From Vitis vinifera (taxonomy: Eukaryota; Streptophyta; Magnoliopsida; Vitales; Vitaceae), in NCBI RefSeq assembly GCF_030704535.1, contig NC_081810.1:23350501-23414500 (forward strand): a stretch of 64,000 bases of DNA, written 5' to 3'. The translations under genes were made by a program, and so were the position numbers. Under the pieces are notes generated by a model. The model saw nothing but the letters and a program-made list of their open reading frames with translations. It was not told the DNA's origin and did no database searches. Each line of letters starts with the position of its first letter. Within the stretch, counting starts at the first letter, position 1. This document shows positions 12,001-21,272 of the stretch, in pieces.

Positions 12001-14489
12001 AAATTTGAATTCCTAGGAATTTAGTTTCTACTTTGATGGTGTGCAGATCAAGTAATCAGAAGGAAGGCATCCCTAGGGGAAGTTCTGAATGGTGACTGTT
12101 TGACAAATGCTTTATATGAGTTGAAATTTCGGGAGAACAAAATTGGGGAAACCCTGTGCCAGAAGAAGCTTAAAGGAGATGAAGTTGCTAAGTTCAGGAA
12201 TGCAGTCTCTAATGACTTTTACTTCCAGATGTATTATGATGATCTTCCACTCTGGGGATTCATTGGCAAGGTTGAAGATGAGAATTGGACCGTTAATGAA
12301 AATGGCCCTAAGTATTATTTATTCAAACATGTTCAGTTTGATGCTCTTTACAATGGCAACCAAATCATAGAGATACGTGCTTTTAGTGACCCAAATCATG
12401 TTGTGGATATAACAGAAGATGTTGATATCAGTGTTAAATTCACTTATTCTATCTTATGGAAGGAGACCTCCACACAGTTTGAGAACAGAATGGACAAATA
12501 TTCAAGGGCTTCATTATTCCCAACGCACCAGCAAATCCGTTGGTTCTCATTCATTAATTCATTTGTCATTATTGTGCTCTTGATGGGATTGCTTACCATG
12601 ATTTTTATGCGGCATCTGAAGAATGATCTTCGAAAGTAATGTGGCATGCAATTTATTATTAGTATTTTTGCTGATGTTATTGTTGTGAATATATTTGAGC
12701 AGAGCTCATAAGCAGGTTATCTCAGTTAACTTGCCTACTGTTCTTCAATTTGAATTTTAGGTTTTCTGGTGGGGATGAAGAAGAAGATAAGGAAGTTGGT
12801 TGGAAATACATTCATGGAGATGTATTCAGATATCCTCCTTGCATGTCATTGTTTTGTGCGGTTCTGGGCACCGGTACCCAGTTATTGATCCAGTAAGCTC
12901 AAGTATTGTACTTCAAGCAGTTGGTTTTGCTGTTTTTTTTTTTTTTCATGGTCACCAGTCCCACCACTATTCATTTTATTTTTTTCATAGTCACCAGTTA
13001 ACTGATCCAGTTAACCGATCTTTTTTCTGAACACTGTGCAATCTAAATCAGCCTTCGATCCCCCCTTCCTTAGGTTGATACCTAAAAAACCCTTTGTACC
13101 TTTTCTTTCCTGAAGACTTCATCTCTGGTAGAGGGGTCCTCCATAGTCCAAGAATTTATAGACCTCAATTGATAGTTTGTTGTGGACTTTAAATCCAATT
13201 TAAAGTTTTTCCTTTACCATCTGGAATTTTTTTTCTTTTTCCCAGCAGTTATCAAAAGGTGAGTTTTTGTGATGATGATCACTGATTAGGGAATAAATTA
13301 GCAAAGCACAGAGGAGTCTGACAGGAGCTGTTTCCATCTGTTGATTTTATGAGTTTCATGTTTAACACTTTTGCCATTTTTCTTCAGGGCTGCCTTCTTA
13401 TTTGTTTTGGCACTACTTGGTGTCCTCTATCCCTACAATCGTGGAGCACTGTGTACTTCTCTCGTTGTGACTTACACCCTTACATCAGTGGTTGCGGGAT
13501 ACACTGCTTCATCTTTCTACAATCAATTTGTTGAGACTGGATGGGTAATTATTGTACTGTAGAAGTTTATTCTATATCCTTTTTTCCCTTAAAATTTCCT
13601 TGCCTTATTTAGAACGTAACAATGTTAATTCTCTCAGAAAAGAAGTGTTCTTCTGTCTGGGACCCTCTACCTGGGTCCACTGTTTGTGATGGTGTCTATC
13701 CTTAATGCAGTTGCTGTATCTTATGGGGCTACAGCTGCACTTCCTTTTGGCACCATAGTAGTGATTCTTCTTATATATACGTTTTTCACCATCCCATTGC
13801 TTGGCTTGGGTGGGGTGATCGGATATCGATTAAGGTCTGAATTTCAAGCACCGTGTGCTACAAAGAGATGTCCAAGGGAGATTCCACCATTAGCTTGGTA
13901 TCGGAAAACACCTGGTCAAATGATTCTTGGGGGCCTCCTACCTTTTAGTGCAATTATCCTCGAGTTACATCATTTGTATGCAAGCTTGTGGGGCTACAAA
14001 ATCTGGACTCTACCTGGCATTCTGTTTATCATGTTCATCATCCTTGTCTTACTAACTGCAATGTTGAGTATTGGTTTGACATATGTTCAGCTCTCTGTGG
14101 AAGACCATGAATGGTGGTGGAGGTATGTTACCATGCAGAGTTCCTGTACTTAACAATTTGGTTTGCCATACTGTGTTTAGGCTTGTTGAGTTGTTGAATT
14201 GAAAGAAATTCAATTACTTTGTTTATACCTTGCATTGCCCTAACAATTACTTATTTTGTCTGTCGGATGCAGATCGTTGCTGCGTGGGGGCTCAACTGCC
14301 ATTTTTATGTTTGGCCATTGCATCTACTTCTATGCCAGATCACGTATGAGTGGTTTCATGCAGTTTTCCTTCTACTTTGGCTACAATGCTTGCATTTGCT
14401 ATGCAGTATTCCTCATGCTTGGTACAATCAGTTTTCGCGCTTCCTTGATGTTTGTTCGTCTGATATACCATGCCATTAAAAGTGAATGA
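9029..14489 (+). CDS. TMN5: Transmembrane 9 superfamily (EMP70) protein, TMN5-like
   Basis: Seven exons fit in phase: 9029-9186, 11619-11659, 12047-12635, 12761-12892, 13388-13544, 13638-14122 and 14273-14489, giving 592 codons, close to the family norm of about 590. The protein has a signal peptide (SVLLLFFTTLGF), a lumenal EMP70 domain with DHRYNVGDHV and VNKVGP near the start, and then nine predicted membrane segments from about residue 240. PYNRGAL and the EDHEWWWR block are family signatures. The acidic GDEEEDKEVGWKYIHGDVF segment favours TMN5 over TMN2-4. It ends in KSE, fitting the KXD/E motif that binds COPI and retains these proteins in the Golgi. An upstream in-frame ATG at 8981 would add 16 residues; 9029 fits the usual length better. 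TGGGCT/TGGGCC motifs at about 8865-8920 may be promoter elements. All introns are GT-AG. Confidence 0.93.
9187..11618. other. Intron 1 of the TMN5-like gene
   Basis: At about 2.4 kb this is by far the longest intron of the gene. It holds a two-copy tandem repeat of 56 bp units (9605-9712, both containing GAATACTTTTTATGTACAGT). The stretch at about 10750-10990 (TACATGGTTAGGCACCAAGC and following) looks like retrotransposon debris. A T/A homopolymer pair at 11240-11265 could form a hairpin. No coding content is supported. Confidence 0.6.
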
Positions 14490-16201
14490 GCTTGCTGGTG
14501 ATTCCCATTGGTACAGGCCTAAATCGTTCTCATCTATCTCCCAAAAGAAGAAAGAAGAGCACAAAACATAATTAACAGACATTTTTTTAACATATGTAGG
14601 TTTCTGGGTTGGACAAGGAAAGCCAGAGTAAAGACCCTGAAAGCAAGGAAAGCCAGAGCAAGAGTCGAGACCCAGAAAGCATGATCAGGTATCATGTATT
14701 AGATCTTTGTATTATTGAAAGACCATCGGATCAGATTCACAGAGAATGGCGGATTAAAAGCCATGCAGCATGCCTGTATGCTGAGTGACATACATACATT
14801 TGTAGGGCTAGGTTTGTGAGAGAGTTGATGACAATACAATTCACAATTCAGTTTTGAATGTTGACCAGCAAAAAGGGTCCAACTTAACACATATCTCTTC
14901 ACAAATGACCATTTTTGCATTACAGACATACTGGTAATAGTGTGAATGGAATCATGCAGTTGTGTAGGCAGTTTTTTTCTCAAATATTTCTGGGATAAAA
15001 GTGCTTTCAACAGCAGGAAAGCACATAACAGAACTCTGCTGGAGCAATGAGGTACTGAAAGTATGGTGACTGAATTTTAAGATTTTTGAAAATAATTTTA
15101 AAAAGATATAAGATAAATTAATATTTTTTGTACTAAATATTATATTTTTATATAAAAAAATTTCTAATTTTAAAAACAAAAAATAGAAAGTACATCAAAT
15201 CAAACACATAATAAATCAATTTTAAACTAAGCCAAACTAATGTCAAGTGGGTTACTTTGGTCAACAAATAAATGATTCTAATAGACTTTAATTAAACTAA
15301 GATTTGTTTGATATTGATTTTAGAAAATCTTTCTAAACCTTCTAAAACTTAAAAATTTTCATCTTTTGAGTATTAGAAATATTAAAAACACTTTTTAAAA
15401 TCATCATTAAACTCTAAAATTAACAAACTTAATTTACTTAAAACCAAAAATCGGGCACCCTTACATTCCATTTATCTCATTCTCAATTTATCTTATTCTT
15501 GGGATGGTCAGGTGAATTTAGCATAGCTTTTAACACAGTTGGTTGCCCTCCATGTTAAGGCAACCAACATGTAAGTTTTATTATTATCATATCTTTAAAA
15601 ATAATTAATTAAAAATCTTTATATGTATAAAACTTGGTTTTCGAGATTACATCATCCAAAATATCTGAATTTGTCACATACCGTCTACATCTTTGTCTCG
15701 CCCACAGAAATGAATTCCCGTGGGCTATCACTTTTCCAACCAACATGTAACATAGCAAGCAATGATAAAAAAAATCTTGAATCCCATTGGACACACCCCA
15801 AACCTCTCATGCCGACCTCACAAGTCACAATCCTCCCAAAAGCAAAGTAAATGCAGACACAGAGGGATCTCCCCCTCTTAAAGATCCAAACGCCACACAA
15901 ATTTGAATCCACTGATAGGAATGACACGTTAGGATTCCACATACCATTCAAAACACCACTCCTTACGTGTAGTATCACTCTCCACACATTCCCCCTAACA
16001 CCCACCTCTGCTCTTTGCTTGTTGCTTCTTATTCACACATCAATATTGGACCAGCTCCAACCACCGCTACTCTCTCTCTCTGTCACTATATGTATATAGG
16101 AACTGACATGACTCATAACTACTGCAGCTGCCGCAGAAGCTGAGAATCAGAAGATCATCGATCGTCCACCACCCATTTCTTATTTTCAATCTTCCAGGAT
16201 C
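14490..16201. other. Intergenic: TMN5 3' region and promoter of the next gene
   Basis: Between 14600 and 14690 a GGAAAGCCAGAG-containing unit is repeated twice, probably in the 3' UTR of the TMN5-like gene. The region 15060-15460 is AT-rich, and 15300-15430 resembles a decayed MITE. From 15600 the sequence becomes richer in C and contains ACGT-core motifs near 15922 and 15965. A CT-rich tract (16070-16082) and TATATGTATATAGG at about 16088 probably mark the core promoter of the BIC-like gene. Confidence 0.5.
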
Positions 16202-16585
16202 ATGAGGGAAGAACCCATCACCAGCATGCTTTGCAAGCCTGATTTCCAGATTCCAAAGCTTTCCTTGGGGAGGATCGATAGGCCTGGAGATGACGATGGT
16301 GATAATATTGATCAGAGGGGTGGTTCGGTACAGGTACAGGTACAGGTGCAGGTGCAGATGCAGGATTCTGTGAGGCAGAGGCTGAGGAGGCATTGGAGTG
16401 AGGTGGGTGGGAAGGTTCTGATACCTGATAAATGGGGGAAGGAGGATCTGCTAAAGGAGTGGATTGATTATTCTTCCTTTGATGCGTTGTTAGCACCCAA
16501 TGGAATTGGAGTGGCTCGTGAAGCTCTTGTAGCGGCGGGACGAGGAGCCAGCACTCAAGGGTTGAGGATCTCTAGCAGGTGCTGA
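16202..16585 (+). CDS. Small BIC-like protein (candidate cryptochrome inhibitor), 127 aa
   Basis: The gene is a single exon encoding 127 residues. After a variable N-terminus comes a QV dipeptide run at about residues 42-53, encoded by a hexanucleotide repeat. The conserved-looking half then begins at about residue 55: RQRLRRHWSEVGGKVLIPDK, a WGKEDLLKEWIDYSSFDALL block, AREALVAAGR and a terminal LRISSRC. From memory, plant BIC1/BIC2 proteins have the same order: a basic RLKRHR-like segment, a WGxExLLKxWxD block, and a Cys-terminated tail. BIC proteins bind photoexcited cryptochromes and block their dimerisation in the nucleus. The family call is by pattern only. The second ATG (16226) is an alternative start. 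A (CAT)n tract follows the stop. It has strong gene character and no paralogue in the window. Confidence 0.72.
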   Translation: MREEPITSMLCKPDFQIPKLSLGRIDRPGDDDGDNIDQRGGSVQVQVQVQVQMQDSVRQRLRRHWSEVGGKVLIPDKWGKEDLLKEWIDYSSFDALLAPNGIGVAREALVAAGRGASTQGLRISSRC

Positions 16586-17640
16586 ATCTGCTGATCATCA
16601 TCATCATCATCATCATCATCACTCTTTGTGGAGTGGTGGAGTTTTTCATGACTTCCTCTTTTTGGTTCCATTGTCACCCCCTTTCTTTTAATTACTTAAG
16701 TCTAATTAGACATATGAATTCGATTCTCTTGCATGTCTGTGGTTATGTTACACGGTTACTGAAATTTTATGTTTTCCTCTCATTGCTAGCTTTTCTTTGT
16801 GTGGGTAGTGTTTGATGATTGTAGCATGGGGGTCTTTCTGGGTTGATTGATAGTATATAGATTGGGATCTTATAATCCAATGGCTCAAGAGGTAGGGTTG
16901 CAGAAGACTTGGATTGGGAGTGAGGAAAATATGTGAAAGAGCCGAGTAGAAAGCCAACCCAGTGGTTCAAATGAAGGTCTTACTCCATTATCACATGTCC
17001 GTCCCTCTGCAAAAACTAACACATATGGGCATTGGGTCATGGATCGATCAGCTCAAATCCCATCCATTTCGAAATTCTAGCAATATGATATTAAGAAGAA
17101 AAAAAAAAAGGAAAAACCCATCAAGGGATTTATGACTTGAGCCTCGTATTACTACTTACAAGAAAATCTATTTTTATATCACTGTCATCGAGTTTTCTCA
17201 ATCATATGTATGATTTTTGTATGGCAACTGTCTTGGATGTTCCATCAAAGAAATCTAATACCAATACGATGATGTCAATTTTTGGTTGATTTTGAAGTTT
17301 AAGGCTTTTAACAACAATATTGCTCTTTCATAATATGAGAGATAAATAAAAATCACTTTTGATTATTGTTATTTATGGTCAAAAACTTTTCAAAATGTCA
17401 AGGAATTTAGCTGGTTGGGTCTTCTTAAAGAATTTGTGTTAAAGTTGACTTTCAAAAAGGGTAAAACTTATTTATGCAATATTTAATGTTTTTTAATAAA
17501 TAAAAAATGAAATTTATTATTTTAAGGATAAAAGCTTATGCTTTGACATACATTTCATTGTTAAAAAAAGTTTTTTAATCGTAAGTTTTAATATTGAAAC
17601 AATTTGAGATGTCATTTGTATATAAATTTTTTATATTTTG
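16586..17640. other. 3' flank of the BIC-like gene and intergenic DNA
   Basis: An (ATC)n microsatellite occupies about 16591-16620 and is probably in the 3' UTR. No further gene is seen. Short poly-A runs lie near 17098-17112 and the sequence becomes AT-rich after 17400. Confidence 0.5.
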
Positions 17641-17649
17641 TTTATATAT

Positions 17650-18440
17650 ATTTAACCAGAGGTTGACGAAAGTTAACTAGAAATGATTAACTAGTTAATG
17701 AATTTTTTTTTTTAAATGAATAGCAGAAGACATCGATTGAGCTTATAACTCCATCGATTGAGGAACTCATTGATCAATACCTAAACTGGTTTAGGTTTTC
17801 TATTTTCAACAATCACTTGCTATAACTTCTAGCATCCAACGACTAGTAGTCGGCTCATTTCCAAATTGTACATAACAATTGGTTTGAGTCCTTAACTCCT
17901 ATTTAAAGACTCTTAACATTTATGAATATGAAAAAGAGTTTCAAATATTTATCAAAATCTGTTTAAACCTTAAACAAGATATTTCAAGTGCATTTTTGTT
18001 TTAAAAACTTGCGTATCATCTTAGTGCACCACAATCCTAATTTATTTTATATTATTTGAGCATCAACTTGTATACTATGAGTTATATTTATCAATTCATT
18101 TTTTATGAATCTTGCATGTGAGGTGGATTCAAATGTAGGGTAGTATTTGAACATCACTTGAGAAGTTCAAGTGCTTGGTCTCTTTTAAGGTTTTGTAAAG
18201 GGGCCATTGGAATTATAATTGAATAATGTTGATTAGAACCATAATCTAATTATAAAGTTTGGAAACTTGAAAGTTTGGGTTAAAAGCCTTTGAATATTGG
18301 AACCATGATTTTGGTTAGAGTTTAAAAAGAGTAGATGTAGGCTTGGTTATACCAAACTATTATAAAAATTTTGAATTTCTATTTTCTTTCTTTCTCGAGA
18401 CAATTACAAGATGTATGTGAATGTGATAATAACCTTAATG
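17650..18440 (+). repeat. LTR relic related to the Copia LTR at 38.6-41.7 kb
   Basis: Several blocks match 41.0-41.6 kb in the same order and orientation: TTTTAAAACTTGC followed by TTAGTGCACCA, an ACCATAATC segment, and ACTATAAAAATTTT followed by a CT-rich stretch. CATCGATTGAG-type repeats upstream (17733-17765) recall the CAACCGGTTGA motifs of that LTR. No internal region or target duplication is visible, so it is an old solo LTR or truncated end. Confidence 0.6.
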
Positions 18441-18535
18441 TATACTTTGCCTAATTAGACTAAAAGGGTAGAAGAAGTATCAAATTGCTCTTTAAGGATA
18501 TGTATGTAGACAATTTATCATCTAAAAATACCCCA

Positions 18536-18662
18536 ATATACCCTTAAAGTGTATTTGACAATAATTTTAGGAAACGTTTTTAACATTTAAATGATAAATT
18601 TTTTTAAATATTAAAAATATTATAAATGCTTTCTATAATCATTACCAAACGAACTCTTAATA
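18536..18662. mobile_element. Small MITE-like inverted-repeat element
   Basis: The left end (AAAGTGTATTTGACAATAAT) and the reverse complement of the right end (AAGAGTTCGTTTGGTAATGA) are related, with mismatches. The core is AT-rich and has no ORF. TTAA-like bases flank both ends. The element is decayed. Confidence 0.45.
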
Positions 18663-19347
18663 TGATTTCTAAAAATGAATATCTTATTTTTCCAACAAAT
18701 GAGCTTAAAAGCATATTTGGTTTAAAAGTCTATGTGATGACATTTGAGCACTACAACGTATATTAAAATTTATCTTTACTCATGGTAATTAATATATTAA
18801 GATTTCAAGAAAAATTAAAAAATAAAATAAAATAAAATCTTTCTCAAAATCTATTTAATACTCCTATGGTTTTTATTTTGTTTTTATGTTTTTTCAAGTT
18901 GTAACTATTATCTTAATTTTTTTCATCAACTTAAAGTTTTATTATTATCATATTTTATTTTGAAATTTTGAAATTTTTTGTTTCTAAAATTTAATTAAAT
19001 AACAATAGAATAAAACATGTTTATTTTAATTTATTTTTCATTAATTTAAAGTTCAATTATTATTATTTTTTATTTTGAAATTTAATTAAATAATAATTGT
19101 ATAAGATATGTTCAAATTTATAAATCATGAACTTATATGCATTTTTAAAAATTCTTTTTCATACCAAATTTACTAGAAAATTTATTTACACACGTACACA
19201 AATTTTAAAGAAAATGTTTGAATAACCACACCATCTGCACGGAGGAGAACCGCCACTGTAATTATAGGATCAAATGATTCAATGATCTGTCATTAGATGT
19301 GGTTGAAAACAATAATAAAATTATTAATAGTGTAATTAATTTAAATC
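18663..19347. other. AT-rich intergenic DNA
   Basis: This stretch shows no gene. Partly repeated segments such as TTTTTATTTTGAAATTTAATTAAATAA occur twice at about 18950-19000 and 19055-19095, suggesting local duplication of AT-rich filler. Confidence 0.5.
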
Positions 19348-19419
19348 TCCATTATAGTCTAGTTGGTCAGGATATTTGGCTCTCACCCGAAAGACCGGGT
19401 TTCAAGTCCCGGCAAGGGA
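19348..19419 (+). tRNA. tRNA-Glu (CUC), probably a pseudogene
   Basis: The 72-base cloverleaf resembles plant tRNA-Glu. It keeps the D arm (TAGTCTAGTTGGTCAGGATA) and an anticodon loop CTCTCAC, giving CUC. The anticodon stem still pairs, but the acceptor stem has at least two mismatches and the T loop has an extra base (GGGTTTCAAGTCCC instead of GGGTTCGAGTCCC). The B box is therefore damaged and the copy is probably inactive. Confidence 0.7.
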
Positions 19420-19973
19420 ATAATAACATATGTTTATAAAATTAAATGTTTTGTTCGCAAATGCTTTTTTAAACTTGTTTAACTTATTTTTCTTCTTATA
19501 TATAAAGATTAAATAATTTAAAAATTCATAACTTGCTAATTAATTGTAAGCATATTTTTTGTACTTTGATATTTTATACTGTAAATCATATAAGAGAAAA
19601 AAATTTTGTTAATATTTTTTATTTATTTCATTAGTACTTTCCCAAACAAAAAATAACCTAAAAATATAAAAATATAAGAACATTTTTATTTTTAAATAAA
19701 ATTTAAAATGAGAAATTAATACTCATGACTCAAAGAAATCTTTATATTTTGATCAAATAAAAAACTTTAGTGTCTCAAACATAAATATAAAAAAACTAGT
19801 TTTTTTTTTATTCTTAGAAATAATGGACAAAAAATTTAAATTAAAAATATAGTTGAAAAAATATTTATATTTTTTTTTACTTTTTTTTTTTCTAAAATAG
19901 TGATAAGTTAACAACACCTTATAAAACGAATTAAACCAAGACCCCCGCCAGCCCAAATTAATTTTTTTGGTGT

Positions 19974-20106
19974 GATTGGGCCCAGCCAGAATATGATTGG
20001 GCCGGCCCAGTATCATCCTTGTGTACGTAGGGTACACTGTGTCCATTAGCTGATTATTATATAAGGGGCTCATTGAAAAAACCCTAGCAGTGGCTGCTAG
20101 GGTTTT
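19974..20106 (+). promoter_or_regulatory. Ribosomal-protein promoter of RPL10a: site II motifs, TATA and telo-box
   Basis: GATTGGGCCC at 19975 and GATTGGGCCGGCCCAG at 19996 supply several site II (TGGGCC/Y) elements. TTATATAAGG at about 20057 is a good TATA box. A telo-box, AAACCCTA, lies at 20079, and its reverse copy TAGGGTTT follows at 20098. This combination is typical of plant genes for translation components and agrees with the gene downstream. The start of transcription should be near 20090. Confidence 0.75.
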
Positions 20107-20455
20107 CTTCATCTCCTCTGGTTCGGTACTCTCTTCTTCTCTTCATTTCTTCTTTACGTGTGCCAAAAATTCTACCAGTATGCGTTTCTACCTAGTTTCA
20201 GTGCTTAGAATCCGCTGTTTGGTTAATGAGAAAACTTGGTAAAATGAAAGAAAGTGAACATTTGAGTTATCGATTTCTCATTACCTGAGGCTTGCCGCTA
20301 TACTTCATGTCAGATTAAAATTTATTATTATTATTTTTTCATTCTTTCAGTTTTCTCAGGGACCAAATAGGGGTTAATTGTTTGGTTTAAGTTGGAAATT
20401 TTATACGAATGTTTGGGTAACGGTTATGAATATTTGATTCTTTTTTTCTTGAATC

Positions 20456-21272
20456 ATGGGCACAGGAAAGAAACCTGTAGTGGATCCATTGGAAGGAAGA
20501 GGCTTCAAGCATGAGGTATTTCAGATCTGTTCTGTTTATGGTGATCTCTGTTCACCTTATTTTGTTGATTGGCACAAATGGGTTTTATCTTTTCTTCGTA
20601 TTTTAATTCATAGCTTGTAATTTTAAATTGGACGACTTCTCATATAGCTCTTCTGTTCCAGTTGTTTGAACATTTGGTATGTATTTGAAAGTAAAATGCT
20701 CGAGATGGAAGGAAAAAATAAATTGGAATGAATATTTAAAATATAGATTAAGGACTGTCTTGTAACCAGTATATTTTGTCTTATTGATAAATGACTATAA
20801 TGAAAGGATTATGGTTATATGACTTTACATCTAGAGAGAAAAGAATAGGCTTTAATTTCTAGTGTATTAGGAATGGGATACCAAGTTCAATTTATTGCTA
20901 TATGCCAATGCTGCGCCTTTGAGCTTGTGTCTTTTTTATTGGGGTGAAATAATGTCTAGGATATAAAATTTGATGTGCAGAGGTGTTACCCATTTGGTTA
21001 GCTGGTGTTGTAATTGCACTTTAGTTTTTAATTTTTGTGTGGGTTGATGGTATAATCACAGAGAAGTGTTCATCCTACCTGGATTAATGAGGATGCTGGT
21101 GCGTTCATCCTTATTTTATTGTGGCTCAGGAACTTTGTTGATGCAGAAGTTCTAAAATGATTACATTTTTTTAATTCTTATCTTTAACTAAAATTGTCCT
21201 TGATTTATGTTGCTTTGAAATTGAACTTTTTTTCTATCCCCTGACTCATTATCTTTCTTTCATCTACAGTAA
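20456..21272 (+). other. Possible 20-codon uORF overlapping the RPL10a start across an exon junction
   Basis: An ATG at 20456 opens a frame of 20 codons running to the end of exon 1 at 20515. After splicing to 21270 the next codon is TAA, so the uORF would stop exactly on the exon junction, overlapping the main start (CATGAGTAAG). If instead a leader intron ends at the CAG at 20464-20466, the uORF start would be removed. The sequence alone does not decide this. Confidence 0.4.

Noticed and set aside
13261-13325. Possible box C/D snoRNA in a TMN5 intron (GTGATGA ... CTGA)
   Set aside because: The C and D' boxes are too close for a guide sequence and no terminal stem pairs.
15609-16099. ORFs of up to 106 codons on both strands before the BIC-like gene
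   Set aside because: They overlap the promoter region, have no recognisable domains and lie in all frames.
19753-20112. 119-codon minus-strand ORF over the RPL10a promoter
   Set aside because: It runs through T-rich and promoter sequence. The product is a Lys/Phe/Asn-rich low-complexity chain.
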